The notes under the pieces are model-generated. The model saw nothing but the letters and a program-made list of their open reading frames with translations, made no database searches and was not told where the DNA came from. The position numbers and the translations under genes are program-made. Of a stretch of DNA of 64,000 bases, positions 43,200 through 52,447 are shown one piece after another. How positions within the stretch are numbered: the stretch's first letter is position 1; the number at the start of each line of letters is the position of its first letter. The stretch spans positions 5,642,001 through 5,706,000 of the forward strand of contig NC_014640.1 in the NCBI RefSeq assembly GCF_000165835.1, given 5' to 3'. Origin of the DNA: Achromobacter xylosoxidans A8. GTDB taxonomy: Bacteria; Pseudomonadota; Gammaproteobacteria; Burkholderiales; Burkholderiaceae_B.

Positions 43200-43772
43200 T
43201 CAGACAATGAAGAGCAGGTAGCGGGCGCCGCAATGCGGCGGGGTTGAAAATTCGCTGGCGCCGAACAGCTGATAACGCAGGCAATCGCCCTGGGACAGGC
43301 TATGCGCCTGCCCGTCGACCGTGATGGCCAGCTCGCCTTCCAGCATCAGCAGGTGATGTTCCAGCCCCGGCCGGGGCGAACTGTCATAGGCAATGCGCGC
43401 GCCGGCGGCCAGTTCGCAGGCCAGCACCTCGCCCGCCAGCCGCTGCGCCGGCGGCGACACCGAGCGGCGGCGAAAGCCGGCGCTGCCATCCACCCACACG
43501 GCTTGCGCCTGCTGCGGCACCAAGGGCGCGAAATCGTCCTCGACCATGCGCATCAGGCGCGACATGGTCAGGCCATATGCCCCGCACAGCTTGCCCAGCG
43601 CGCTGGCGGTGGGGCTGACCTCGGCGTTTTCCAGGCGGGACAAGGTGGCGCGGCTGAGGCCGGCGCGGCCGGCCAGCTCGTCCAGGGACCAGCCGCGCTC
43701 CTGGCGCAGCGCCTTGAGCCGGCCGGCAATGCGCCGGTCCAGATCGGCTTCGGGGATAGCATTATTTTCCAT
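43200..43772 (-). CDS. XRE-family regulator with cupin domain
   Basis: A 190-aa regulator. Residues 13-70 carry the helix-turn-helix (RLKALRQERGWSLDELAGRAGLSRATLSRLENAEVSPTASALGKL). A cupin sensory domain occupies residues 100-190 (RPGLEHHLLMLEGELAITVDGQAHSLSQGDCLRYQ). Regulators of this layout bind small molecules and often control adjacent metabolic or resistance genes, here the GNAT gene. A perfect 6-1-6 palindrome just before its ATG suggests autoregulation. Confidence 0.87.
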   Translation of the reverse strand: MENNAIPEADLDRRIAGRLKALRQERGWSLDELAGRAGLSRATLSRLENAEVSPTASALGKLCGAYGLTMSRLMRMVEDDFAPLVPQQAQAVWVDGSAGFRRRSVSPPAQRLAGEVLACELAAGARIAYDSSPRPGLEHHLLMLEGELAITVDGQAHSLSQGDCLRYQLFGASEFSTPPHCGARYLLFIV

Positions 43773-43775
43773 ATA

Positions 43776-43788
43776 AGAGAATTTCTCT
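43776..43788. promoter_or_regulatory. Palindromic operator before XRE-cupin gene
   Basis: AGAGAA-T-TTCTCT, a perfect palindrome 4 bases upstream of the regulator's start codon, covering the place where its ribosome site would be. Probably an autoregulatory operator. Confidence 0.5.
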
Positions 43789-43869
43789 CAAATACGAAAA
43801 ATCGTCAAGCCCCATGGGAAGACAGGAGCCGAAACCAGCGCGTTGCGCGATTTCGGCACAATACGGGTC

Positions 43870-45414
43870 ATGTACCTGGCCAAACCCCTGATGATGACCG
43901 CACTCTGCCTGAGCCTTTTGAGCGGCTGCGGCTTGCCGCCGCTGGATAACCGCAGCGAATCCCGCGCCCTGACGCCCGAGGCGGCGCAGGATACCGCCCT
44001 GGGCCGGGCCATCGCCCCGCTGGCCGCCGCACATCCCGGCAAGTCTGGCATCCACCCCCTGCCCGACGCCTACGAGGCCTTCGCCGCCCGCATGCTGCTG
44101 GCGCGCGCCGCCGAGCGCAGCCTGGACGTGCAGTACTACATCTGGCACAAGGACATGACCGGCACCATGCTGCTGGAGGCCCTGCATGAAGCCGCCGACC
44201 GCGGCGTGCGCGTGCGGCTGCTGCTGGACGACAACGGCACCTCCGGGCTGGACCAGGAACTGTCGGCGCTGGATGCGCACCCGAACATCGAGGTGCGGCT
44301 GTACAACCCCTTCGTGCTGCGCTGGCCCAAGCCCCTGGGCTACCTGACGGACTTCAGCCGCCTGAACCGCCGCATGCACAACAAGTCCTTCACCGCCGAC
44401 AACCAGGCCACCATCATCGGCGGCCGCAACATCGGCGACGAGTACTTCGGCGCAGCCAGCGGCGTGCTGTTCACCGACCTGGACGTGCTGTCCATCGGCG
44501 CCGCGGTCAATGACGTGTCGGTGGATTTCGACCGCTACTGGGCCAGCGACTCGGCCTACCCGGTAGACCGCATCCTGAAGAAAACCGCCCCCGGCGAGCT
44601 GGACGAACTGGAGCAGGCCGCCGCCCAGGTCGAGCGCTCTCCCGAAGCCGCCGCCTACGCCGAGGCCATGCACAAGCTGCCTTTCATCCAGCAGCTGCTG
44701 CGCGGCGACCTGACGCTGGAATGGGCCGACACCCGCATGGTCAGCGACGATCCGCGCAAAACGCTAGGCACAGCCCCGCCGGAGGCAATGCTGCCGCATC
44801 AGCTGCATGAAATCCTGGGCACGCCCAGCACCGACCTGGAACTGGTATCGCCCTACTTCGTGCCGACCGCGGTCGGCACCCAGTCCTTCGCGCAGATGGC
44901 GCAAAGCGGCGTCAAGGTCAAGGTGCTGACCAACGCGCTCGAGGCCACAGACGTGGCGGTGGTGCATTCCGGCTATGCCAAGCGCCGCAAGGACCTGCTG
45001 GCCGCCGGCGTCGAGCTCTTCGAGATGAAGCGCCAGGGCGGCGAGGTCGAGCGCAACAAGAGCATGGGTCCGTTCGGCAGCTCAGGCTCCAGCCTGCACG
45101 CCAAGACCTTCGCCGTCGACGGCAAGCGCATCTTCGTCGGCTCCTTCAACTTCGACCCGCGCTCGGCCAAGCTCAACACCGAACTGGGCTTCGTCATAGA
45201 CAGCCCCACGCTGGCGCGGCACATTGCAGACGCCTTCGAGAAAGACATACCCAAGTCCGCCTACCGCGTCTGCCTGGATGACAAGGGCCAGCTCTATTGG
45301 CTGGAACAGCGCAACGGCGAAACCATACGGCATGACACCGAACCCGGCACCACGGTGTGGCAACGCCTGTCGCTATGGTTCGTGTCGCTGCTGCCGCTGG
45401 AACCGCTGCTGTAG
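43870..45414 (+). CDS. Phospholipase D-family lipoprotein (ClsC-like)
   Basis: A 514-aa protein with lipobox LSLLSGC. Two HKD motifs are intact: MHNKSFTADNQATIIGGRNIGDEYFG in the first half and LHAKTFAVDGKRIFVGSFNFDPRS in the second. The order and spacing are close to E. coli ClsC/YmdC cardiolipin synthases, which join phosphatidyl groups. A lipid anchor would place it at the membrane facing the periplasm, unlike ClsC, so secreted phospholipase activity is another option. The alkB-like gene starts 6 bases after its stop. Confidence 0.85.
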   Translation: MYLAKPLMMTALCLSLLSGCGLPPLDNRSESRALTPEAAQDTALGRAIAPLAAAHPGKSGIHPLPDAYEAFAARMLLARAAERSLDVQYYIWHKDMTGTMLLEALHEAADRGVRVRLLLDDNGTSGLDQELSALDAHPNIEVRLYNPFVLRWPKPLGYLTDFSRLNRRMHNKSFTADNQATIIGGRNIGDEYFGAASGVLFTDLDVLSIGAAVNDVSVDFDRYWASDSAYPVDRILKKTAPGELDELEQAAAQVERSPEAAAYAEAMHKLPFIQQLLRGDLTLEWADTRMVSDDPRKTLGTAPPEAMLPHQLHEILGTPSTDLELVSPYFVPTAVGTQSFAQMAQSGVKVKVLTNALEATDVAVVHSGYAKRRKDLLAAGVELFEMKRQGGEVERNKSMGPFGSSGSSLHAKTFAVDGKRIFVGSFNFDPRSAKLNTELGFVIDSPTLARHIADAFEKDIPKSAYRVCLDDKGQLYWLEQRNGETIRHDTEPGTTVWQRLSLWFVSLLPLEPLL

Positions 45415-45420
45415 GCTGAC

Positions 45421-46080
45421 ATGGCGACCAACCTGGACCTGTTTGGCGACGATGGCGCGGCGCAAGGCGGACGCGTCGCGCTCGGCCCGCAAGCCGTGGT
45501 GCTGCGCGGTTTTGCCCTGCCGGTGGTGGACGCCCTGCTCGCCGGGGTCGACGCCGTGGCTGCGCAAGCGCCCTTCCGCCACATGGACACGCCGGGTGGC
45601 TACACCATGTCCGTCGCGCTGACCAATTGCGGACAGCTGGGCTGGACCAGCGACGCGCGCGGCTATCGCTATGCGCGCATCGACCCGCTCTCCGGCCAGC
45701 CCTGGCCCGCCATGCCCGAGGCCTTTTTGCGCTTGGCGCAGACCGCCGCGGCCGAGGCCGGCTTTCCCGGCTTCGAGCCGGACGCCTGCCTGGTCAACCG
45801 CTACGAGCCCGGCTCGCGGCTGTCGTTGCATCAGGACAAGAACGAGCGCGACTACGGCGCGCCCATCGTCTCCGTATCCCTGGGCATGCCCGCCATGTTC
45901 CTCTTCGGCGGCGACCAGCGCACCGACAAGGCCAGCCGCACGCCGCTGTTCCATGGCGACGTCGTCGTGTGGGGCGGCGTCGACCGCCTGCGCTACCACG
46001 GCATCATGCCCATCAAGGATCTGCCGCACCCGCGGCTGGGCAGCCAGCGCATCAACTTCACCATCCGCCGCGCCGGCTGA
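45421..46080 (+). CDS. alkB: AlkB-type alpha-ketoglutarate-dependent dealkylase
   Basis: A 219-aa dioxygenase that repairs alkylated DNA bases by oxidative demethylation. The iron site is visible: LHQDKNE (HxD) and the distal His in RLRYHGI; 2-oxoglutarate contacts are in NRYEPG and at the end in RINFTIRR. The N-terminus holds VVLRGFALP and GYTMSVALTNCG, both AlkB-like. Length is close to E. coli AlkB. It follows the PLD gene at once, so they are probably co-transcribed, although no adaptive-response regulator (Ada) is nearby. Confidence 0.92.
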   Translation: MATNLDLFGDDGAAQGGRVALGPQAVVLRGFALPVVDALLAGVDAVAAQAPFRHMDTPGGYTMSVALTNCGQLGWTSDARGYRYARIDPLSGQPWPAMPEAFLRLAQTAAAEAGFPGFEPDACLVNRYEPGSRLSLHQDKNERDYGAPIVSVSLGMPAMFLFGGDQRTDKASRTPLFHGDVVVWGGVDRLRYHGIMPIKDLPHPRLGSQRINFTIRRAG

Positions 46081-46176
46081 ACAGAGCCGCTCCGGCATGA
46101 GGGTTCCCCGCGTCTGGCCGGCCGGACGCGGCGGCTCTACTATTGCGCACCCTCATGCCCCGTCACCCGGAATCCC

Positions 46177-47169
46177 ATGCGCACACGCACCGCCCTGGCT
46201 TTGCTCTGCACCTTGATATCGGCGCCTTCCTGGGCGGCTGAACCGCCCGCCGTGATCGAAAATTCGCTAGGCATGACCTTTGTCCGCGTGCCCGCCGGCA
46301 CCTTCCAGATGGGCAGCGACGAGGCGCCCGAAGCGCTCGCGCAGGCCTATCCGCTGTATCCAGCGGACCGCTACGCCCAGCTGTCCGACGAAGCGCCCGT
46401 GCATGCCGTGCGCATCACCCGCGCGTTCTACATGGAGCGCACCGAAGTCACCGTGGGCCAGTTCCGACGCTTCATCGAAGCATCCGGCTACGTGCCCGAA
46501 TCGGAAGCCGACGGCACCGGCGGCTATGGCTACAACCCGCAGTACGATGCCGACAAGTCCGAACGCGGCGATGCCTTCGAAGGGCGCGACCGCCGCTATT
46601 CCTGGCGCAATCCGGGTTTCGCGCAAGGCGACGACCACCCCGTGGTCAACATCAGCTGGAACGACGCCACGGCGCTGGCGCGCTGGCTGACCCAGACCGA
46701 AGGCAAGGTCTACCGCCTGCCCACGGAAGCCGAATGGGAATACGCCTGCCGCGCCGGCACGCGCACCCGCTACCAGAACGGCGACGATCCCGCCGCCATG
46801 CCCGACATCGGCAACGGCTTCGATGCGGACGCCGCGCCGCTGTGGCCCAAATGGCAGGCGCACGCCTCCGCCCGCGCCGACGGCCATGCCTTCACCGCCC
46901 CGGTCGCCAGCTACGCGCCCAATGCCTTCGGCCTGTACGACATGCACGGCAACGCCTGGGAATGGGTCTCGGACTGGTATGGCGAGGACTACTACGCGCA
47001 CTCGCCGGTGGACGACCCGCAAGGCCCCGCCAGCGGCAACGTGCGCGTGCGCCGCGGCGGCTCCTGGCATACCTGGGCGCTGTACACGCGCGCCTCCTAC
47101 CGCAACTGGAACACGCAGGAAACCCGCTATCCGCTGGTGGGCCTGCGGCTGCTGCGGGAGGCGGATTGA
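46177..47169 (+). CDS. SUMF1/EgtB-fold exported protein without FGE cysteines
   Basis: A 330-aa protein with a signal peptide ending APSWA. The FGE-sulfatase fold is clear: FVRVPAGTFQMGSDE, ITRAFYMERTEVTVGQF, HPVVNISWNDATALARWL, YRLPTEAEWEYACRAG, NAFGLYDMHGNAWEWVSDWY and VRRGGSWHTWALYTRASYR. True formylglycine-generating enzymes carry Cys residues in the last segment that bind copper; none is present here. It is therefore more likely a binding or accessory protein. Partner unknown. Confidence 0.82.
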   Translation: MRTRTALALLCTLISAPSWAAEPPAVIENSLGMTFVRVPAGTFQMGSDEAPEALAQAYPLYPADRYAQLSDEAPVHAVRITRAFYMERTEVTVGQFRRFIEASGYVPESEADGTGGYGYNPQYDADKSERGDAFEGRDRRYSWRNPGFAQGDDHPVVNISWNDATALARWLTQTEGKVYRLPTEAEWEYACRAGTRTRYQNGDDPAAMPDIGNGFDADAAPLWPKWQAHASARADGHAFTAPVASYAPNAFGLYDMHGNAWEWVSDWYGEDYYAHSPVDDPQGPASGNVRVRRGGSWHTWALYTRASYRNWNTQETRYPLVGLRLLREAD

Positions 47170-47222
47170 GGCCTGGCCTGGGTCTAGAATAGGCCGCAGC
47201 ACGTATTCAAAAAGAGTTCCCC

Positions 47223-48032
47223 ATGCCGCCCGCCACGCCCAAGCAGGACTGGATACTGCGCGCCGCGCCCTCGGGCCAGTTGGAGCGCATCGAGGCCTAC
47301 TTCGGTGGCCATGGCTACGGCATGCACCGCCACGATACCTATGCCATCGGCCGCACCCTGTCCGGCGTGCAGAGTTTCCATTACCGCCGCGGGCTGCGGC
47401 ACAGCCTGCCCGGCGGCACCATCGTGCTGCATCCGGACGAAGTCCACGACGGCCAGGCCGGCACCGAGGCCGGTTTCCATTACCGCATGATCTACGTGGA
47501 GCCGGCACTCATCCAGCAAATCCTGGGCGGACGGCCGCTGCCATTCATCCCGGGCGGCATCTCGGCGGATCCGCGGCTGTACGCGGCCAGCGCCAGCCTG
47601 CTGCAAGACACGCATGAGCCCATCGACCCGCTGCAGGAAGACGATGCGTTGTACGAGCTGAGCCATGCCCTGTGCGCCGCGGCCGGCGCCAAGCCGGGAC
47701 GCCGCAGCGCCGACTACGCCGCCGCCGAGCGCGCGCGCCAGTACATCCACGCCTCGCTCGAACAGTCCATCACTCTGGAACAGTTGGCCAGCGCCGCGGC
47801 CACGGACCGCTGGAGCCTGTCGCGCGACTTCCGAGCGCTGTTCGGCACCAGCCCGTACCGCTACGTGATGCTGCGCCGCCTAGCTCAGGCCCGGCGCCTG
47901 ATCGCCGCGGGCATGCCGCTGGCGCAAGCGGCCGCCGCGTCGGGCTTCACCGACCAGAGCCACCTGACGCACCGCCACGTCCAGACCTACGGCATGGCCC
48001 CCGACCGCTGGCGCCGCATGCTGAGCCGCTAG
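47223..48032 (+). CDS. AraC-family transcriptional regulator
   Basis: A 269-aa regulator. The cupin-like N-terminal domain ([22 protein letters not shown], then [16 protein letters not shown]) is followed by two helix-turn-helix units ([32 protein letters not shown] and [31 protein letters not shown]). It has the same layout as the AraC protein at 34733. The cupin and SDR genes follow on the same strand and may be its targets. Confidence 0.87.
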   Translation: MPPATPKQDWILRAAPSGQLERIEAYFGGHGYGMHRHDTYAIGRTLSGVQSFHYRRGLRHSLPGGTIVLHPDEVHDGQAGTEAGFHYRMIYVEPALIQQILGGRPLPFIPGGISADPRLYAASASLLQDTHEPIDPLQEDDALYELSHALCAAAGAKPGRRSADYAAAERARQYIHASLEQSITLEQLASAAATDRWSLSRDFRALFGTSPYRYVMLRRLAQARRLIAAGMPLAQAAAASGFTDQSHLTHRHVQTYGMAPDRWRRMLSR

Positions 48033-48126
48033 GCCTCCGGCTCCGCAAAGCTGCTCGATCGTACAAGACGCCGCCCGCGCGGCCTTCTATCCTGGGGTTT
48101 GTTCAACCCTCCATGAAGGTCGCGCC

Positions 48127-48495
48127 ATGTCCGATATCCGCCCCGTCAACTTCGCCGACAAACTGGCGCTGTTTTCCGAACACTGGATGCCCAAGGTCGT
48201 CGCCGAAATGAACGACTACCAGTTCAAGCTGGTGAAGATCCAGGGCGAGTTCGTGTGGCACAGCCATGCCGACACCGACGAGACCTTCATCGTCATCGAA
48301 GGCCGCCTGCGCATCGAGCTACGCGACGGCCATATCGACCTGGGCCCCGGCGAAATGGCCGTGGTCCCCAAGGGCGTGGAGCACAAGCCCTGTGCCCCCG
48401 AAGAAGTCAAAATGCTGCTGATCGAGCCGCGCGGCGTGCGCAATACCGGCGACCAGGGCGGTCAGCGCAGCGCCCCCAACGACGTCTGGATCTGA
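48127..48495 (+). CDS. Small cupin protein
   Basis: A 122-aa single-domain cupin. Metal-binding motif one reads [25 protein letters not shown] (HxH...E, then Gly). Motif two is [13 protein letters not shown] with its His. Such proteins bind a divalent metal; many act as isomerases, dioxygenases or sensors. It lies 94 bases after the AraC gene and 44 bases before the SDR gene, on the same strand. No substrate can be named. Confidence 0.82.
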   Translation: MSDIRPVNFADKLALFSEHWMPKVVAEMNDYQFKLVKIQGEFVWHSHADTDETFIVIEGRLRIELRDGHIDLGPGEMAVVPKGVEHKPCAPEEVKMLLIEPRGVRNTGDQGGQRSAPNDVWI

Positions 48496-48539
48496 GCCGG
48501 CCGCCATCTGCTAAGGTGAAAGCCCACAAGGAGTAAGCC

Positions 48540-49286
48540 ATGTCCAGAATCATGCTCGTCACCGGCGGCGGCCGCGGCATCGGCGCCGCCGTCGCCAAGC
48601 TGGCCGCCCGCCGCGGCTACGCGGTAGGCGTCAACTACCACGCCAACGCCGATGCCGCGCAAGCGGTGGTCGAGGAAATCGTGCAAGGCGGCGGCCGCGC
48701 CGTCGCCCTGCAGGCCGATGTCTCGCAAGAGGACCAGGTGCTGCGCATGTACGACGAACTGGATCGGAAGCTGGGCCGCATCGACGCGCTGGTCAACAAC
48801 GCCGGCATCCTGGAACAGCAGATGCGCGTGGACCAGATGAGCGCCGATCGCCTGCTCCGCGTCCTGTCCACCAATGTGATCGGCGCCTTCCTGTGCGCCC
48901 GCGAGGCGGTGCGCCGCATGTCGACGCGCCACGGCGGCCCAGGCGGCGCCATCGTCAATGTCTCGTCCGCGGCTGCCCGCCTGGGTTCGCCCAATGAATA
49001 CGTGGACTATGCCGCGTCCAAGGGCGCCATGGACACCATGACCATAGGCCTGTCCAAGGAAGTCGCGCCCGAAGGCATCCGCGTCAATGGCGTGCGTCCC
49101 GGCACCATCTACACCGACATGCACGCCAGCGGCGGCGAACCCGGCCGGGTGGACCGCCTGAAAGGCGCAATTCCGCTGCGCCGCGGCGGCACCGTGGAAG
49201 AAGTGGCGGGCGCCGTCATGTGGTTGTTCTCGGACGAGGCCGGCTACACCAGCGGCTCCTTCATCGAGGTGTCCGGCGGCAGCTGA
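48540..49286 (+). CDS. Short-chain dehydrogenase/reductase
   Basis: A 248-aa classical SDR. The NADP-binding turn is TGGGRGIG; NNAGILEQ, the catalytic Ser in VNVSSAAARLGS, and Tyr/Lys in YAASK are all present. The end has VRPGTIYTDMHA and EVSGGS. AAGGAG stands before the ATG. It resembles glucose-1-dehydrogenase and 3-oxoacyl-reductase type enzymes; substrate unknown. Probably transcribed with the upstream cupin gene. Confidence 0.88.
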   Translation: MSRIMLVTGGGRGIGAAVAKLAARRGYAVGVNYHANADAAQAVVEEIVQGGGRAVALQADVSQEDQVLRMYDELDRKLGRIDALVNNAGILEQQMRVDQMSADRLLRVLSTNVIGAFLCAREAVRRMSTRHGGPGGAIVNVSSAAARLGSPNEYVDYAASKGAMDTMTIGLSKEVAPEGIRVNGVRPGTIYTDMHASGGEPGRVDRLKGAIPLRRGGTVEEVAGAVMWLFSDEAGYTSGSFIEVSGGS

Positions 49287-49302
49287 GGCGCCAGCTCCGA
49301 CG

Positions 49303-49821
49303 CTACTTGGCGTCGGTGGAAATGACGCCGTGCTCCTGCCGGGCGGCGATGCGCGCCTCGACCCGGCGCAGCACCGCCAGCACGAACAGGGCCATTAGCG
49401 TGCTGACCACGGCGGTGGCCTCGCGCCCCATGCCCGCCGCCGCGCCGATCGCGGCCGTCATCCAGATGCCGGCCGCGGTGGTCAGCCCGCGGATCTCGCG
49501 TTCGCCGCTGAGCTTGATGATGGCGCCCGCGCCCAGGAAGCCGATGCCGGCGATCACGCCTTGCAGCACCCGGCTCAGGTCGCCGACCTGCATGCCGCCC
49601 TGCAACGGCACCAGCACGAAGATCGCCGCCCCCAGCGCCACCAGCATGTGGGTGCGCAGGCCTGCGTCCTTGCCGCTGCGCTCGCGCTCATAGCCCAGCA
49701 GGCCGCCCAGCAGCATCGCCACGCTCAGGCGCAGCACGATGCGGGTCGCCTCGCCCACATCGGGGATGTCGGCGAACTCACTGCGCACGGTGGACCAGAT
49801 TTCCAGCCAGATTTCCGTCAT
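49303..49821 (-). CDS. MgtC/SapB-family membrane protein
   Basis: A 172-aa membrane protein from ATG 49821, with GAGGGGG upstream. The family core is clear: LRLSVAMLLGGLLGYERERSGKDAGLRTHMLVALGAAIFVL, then GVIAGIGFLGAGAIIK and REIRGLTTAAGIWMTAAIGAAAGMG. About five hydrophobic helices. In other bacteria MgtC helps survival under low magnesium or inside phagocytes and modulates the F1Fo ATPase. Most family members outside pathogens have no assigned role. The gene stands alone, convergent with the SDR gene. Confidence 0.87.
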   Translation of the reverse strand: MTEIWLEIWSTVRSEFADIPDVGEATRIVLRLSVAMLLGGLLGYERERSGKDAGLRTHMLVALGAAIFVLVPLQGGMQVGDLSRVLQGVIAGIGFLGAGAIIKLSGEREIRGLTTAAGIWMTAAIGAAAGMGREATAVVSTLMALFVLAVLRRVEARIAARQEHGVISTDAK

Positions 49822-49973
49822 CGCCGCCCCCTCGTGGGAAATGGTCGGACCAGCATAGCAGGCGCCGCCCGGCCGCCGCCATGCGCCGCACGCACTGGCA
49901 CATGTGGGCACAACTGGTTTACAACCGAGCAGACGCCGCGCAGGGTCGCGGACGGAACTGACCGGAGGGTTAC

Positions 49974-50747
49974 ATGGATTTGCAGCTAGACGGTAAACGC
50001 GTGCTCATCACGGGCGCATCCAAGGGTATAGGCCTGGCTTGCGCGCGGGCCTTCGCCCGCGAAGGCGCCGAACCGGTACTGGTGGCGCGCGACGACGCTG
50101 CGCTGCGCGCGGCGGTCGAGGCCATACGCGAGCAGACCGGCAAGCAGGCTCGCGCCGTCACGCTGGACCTGGCCCTACCCGGCGCGGCGCAACGCCTGAG
50201 CCAGGAAGCAGGCGATATCGACATCCTGGTGAACAATGCCGGCGCGGTGCCGGGCGGCGCCCTCGACCAGGTTCAGGACGAACGCTGGCGCGCCGGCTGG
50301 GAACTGAAAGTCCACGGCTATATCGATCTGGCCCGCCACTACTACCCACGCATGCGCGAAGCCGGCGCGGGCGTCATCGCCAACATCATCGGCATGGCGG
50401 GCTCGGCGCCGCGCGCCGACTACATCTGCGGCGCGGCGGGCAATGCCTCGCTCATCGCCTTCACCCGCGCCCTGGGCGGGGACGCGCCGCGCCACGGTGT
50501 GCGCGTATTCGGCGTGAACCCCTCGCGCACCCGCACCGACCGGGTGCTGACGCTGGCCAAACAGCGCGCCCAGGCGCGCTGGGGCGACGAAAGCCGCTGG
50601 CAGGAAACCTTGTCGGACCTGCCCTTCGGACGCCTGATGGAACCCGGCGAAGTGGCCGACATGATCGTGTTCGGCGCCTCGCCGCGCGCCGGCTACCTGA
50701 GCGGCACGGTGATAGACCTGGACGGCGGCGAACAGTACGCGCGCTGA
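49974..50747 (+). CDS. Atypical short-chain dehydrogenase/reductase
   Basis: A 257-aa SDR with ITGASKGIGLACARAF for nucleotide binding and VNNAGAVPGG. The catalytic area reads NIIGMAGSAPRADYICGAAGNASL: a Tyr is present, but the residue four places on is Ala, not the usual Lys, and an Asn lies where the Lys helix continues. Normal SDR catalysis may therefore be altered. The rest of the fold, including VNPSRTRTDRV and SGTVIDLDGGE, is normal. GGAGG precedes the ATG. Divergent from mgtC with 152 bases between; substrate unknown. Confidence 0.8.
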   Translation: MDLQLDGKRVLITGASKGIGLACARAFAREGAEPVLVARDDAALRAAVEAIREQTGKQARAVTLDLALPGAAQRLSQEAGDIDILVNNAGAVPGGALDQVQDERWRAGWELKVHGYIDLARHYYPRMREAGAGVIANIIGMAGSAPRADYICGAAGNASLIAFTRALGGDAPRHGVRVFGVNPSRTRTDRVLTLAKQRAQARWGDESRWQETLSDLPFGRLMEPGEVADMIVFGASPRAGYLSGTVIDLDGGEQYAR

Positions 50748-50775
50748 AGCCCGTCCGGCGCGCGCGCAGGCCGGA

Positions 50776-51504
50776 TTAGGCGGCCTGGCGCCAAGCCGCC
50801 AGCAGCCCGGGCAGTGCGGCCATGTCGGTGAACACGTGGGCCACGCCCACATCGCGCAAGGCCTCGGCGCCGCTATGGCCGTTGGCGTCCGGGCTGTAGC
50901 CGAACACGGTGGCGCCGGCGGCCACTCCGGCGGTGGCGCCAGTCACCGTGTCTTCCACGATGGCGCAGCGCCTGGGGTCCACGCCCAGCGCCTGAGCGGC
51001 CGCCAGGTACACGTCCGGATAGGGCTTGCTGCGCGGCATTTCGTGGCCGCTGAAGACGCGTTCGCGAAAGCAATCGGCAATGCCGACCTTGGCCAGTTGC
51101 AACTCCACCTTGCGGCGGTCCGCGCCCGAGGCCACGGCAATGCGGCCGTCCAAGGCCGCATGCAGGGCCCGCACCGCATCCGGCGCGCCCGGAATTTCGA
51201 GCAGATCCCGGTCCAGCGCGGCATTGCGGCGCAGGCGGAACTGGTCGAACCAGTCGGGGATGATCTTGGCGCCCGTGCGGGACTCGATCAACGGCAGTTC
51301 GTCCCTGACGGCTTTGCCCGTGAAGATCTGCATGGTTTCCGCATGCGTAATGCCCCAGCCCAATTCATTGAGCATCTCGGTCAGCACGCGGCTGGTGATG
51401 GGTTCGGAATCGACCAGAACGCCATCGCAGTCGAACAGCACGGCATCGAAAGGGAAATCAGTCATTGCGGCAACATCGGGAAGGTCCATGAAGCGGGTAA
51501 GCAT
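50776..51504 (-). CDS. HAD-superfamily phosphatase (PGMB/Gph-like)
   Basis: A 242-aa hydrolase. The start at 51504 is chosen because GGAGG lies 8 bases upstream; starts at 51489 and 51465 have none. Motif I is FDCDGVLVDSEP, motif II VASGADRRKV, motif III KPYPDVYLAAA, motif IV VEDTVTGATAGVAAGATVFGY. The helical cap between them matches the beta-phosphoglucomutase/phosphoglycolate phosphatase group. It is the last gene of a minus-strand operon with the hydrolase and epimerase genes; a sugar phosphate substrate is likely but not provable. Confidence 0.87.
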   Translation of the reverse strand: MLTRFMDLPDVAAMTDFPFDAVLFDCDGVLVDSEPITSRVLTEMLNELGWGITHAETMQIFTGKAVRDELPLIESRTGAKIIPDWFDQFRLRRNAALDRDLLEIPGAPDAVRALHAALDGRIAVASGADRRKVELQLAKVGIADCFRERVFSGHEMPRSKPYPDVYLAAAQALGVDPRRCAIVEDTVTGATAGVAAGATVFGYSPDANGHSGAEALRDVGVAHVFTDMAALPGLLAAWRQAA

Positions 51505-51545
51505 ACTGCAAGCCTCCCCGCGTCCAGGTCGAAGCGCCGCCGCGC

Positions 51546-52418
51546 TCACCCCTCCGGCGACAGGAACGGCAGCAAGTGCTCCAGGAAGGCTTCGTGGCAT
51601 TCCTCGGTGACGAAGTGGCCGCAATCCGCAATGATCGCCCCCTGCAAGTTCCTGGCATTCCCGCGCATGGTGACCAACGGCGCGTCGCGGGTCGCATGCT
51701 CGGCGCCGATGGCCAGCGTAGGCATTTCCAGCATGCGCTTGGCGCGCAGCGTGTTCTGCCGGATGGTCTCCGGGATGGCGCGGTAGTAGGCGAATCCGCC
51801 GCGCAGCCCGCCTGGCGCAGCGTAAGCGTCGATGTAGACCTCGGCCGCGACCCGGTCGCGGCGATGCGACCACTTGTCGAACATGAAGGTCAGATAGGCC
51901 TTCTCCCTGCCCGCGATCAGCGTCTCGGGCAGATCGTGCAACTGATTGAACATGAAGTGCCACAGGAAGATGTTCTCCTGCGGCGGCGCGAAGATGGTGG
52001 GCGCCGGGGCCAGTCCCGGGATGACGGCCTCAGTCAGGGCCAAGCGGCTCACCGCCTGCGGAAAATCGCTGGCCAGCGCGTAAGCCACCCACATGCCGAT
52101 GTCGTGGCCCACCACCTGGTAGCGCGCGTGGCCCAGCTGCGCCATCAGCTGGTGCAGCGTGGCGGCGATCGCGCCGGTGTCATAGCCGGATGCAGGACGG
52201 TCGGAATCGCCTGTCCCGGGCGGATCCACCGCAATCGCCATGTAGCCTGCCTGCGCCAGCGCCGCCATGACGTGACGCCACGTGTACCAGGTCTGGGGCC
52301 AGCCCGGAATCAGCAGCACCGGCGTACCCGCGCCCGCCGTGGCGCAGTGAATGCGGTGCCCGTCGACCAGGACGTACTGGTGCGCGAAGGCGTCGAAGGA
52401 AGAATTCTGGTGTGTCAT
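51546..52418 (-). CDS. Alpha/beta hydrolase (epoxide hydrolase/dehalogenase type)
   Basis: A 290-aa hydrolase from ATG 52418; an ATG at 52451 that overlaps the upstream stop (ATGA) is a real alternative. Key parts are IPGWPQTWYTWRHV (oxyanion region), VVGHDIGMWVAYALA with Asp as nucleophile, and the base His in CGHFVTEECHEAFLEHL. The Asp nucleophile points to epoxide hydrolases or haloalkane/haloacetate dehalogenases rather than esterases. It lies between the epimerase and HAD genes in one operon. Substrate unknown. Confidence 0.84.
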   Translation of the reverse strand: MTHQNSSFDAFAHQYVLVDGHRIHCATAGAGTPVLLIPGWPQTWYTWRHVMAALAQAGYMAIAVDPPGTGDSDRPASGYDTGAIAATLHQLMAQLGHARYQVVGHDIGMWVAYALASDFPQAVSRLALTEAVIPGLAPAPTIFAPPQENIFLWHFMFNQLHDLPETLIAGREKAYLTFMFDKWSHRRDRVAAEVYIDAYAAPGGLRGGFAYYRAIPETIRQNTLRAKRMLEMPTLAIGAEHATRDAPLVTMRGNARNLQGAIIADCGHFVTEECHEAFLEHLLPFLSPEG

Positions 52419-52447
52419 TGTTGCTGTCCGATGCGGCGCAAGGCCGC

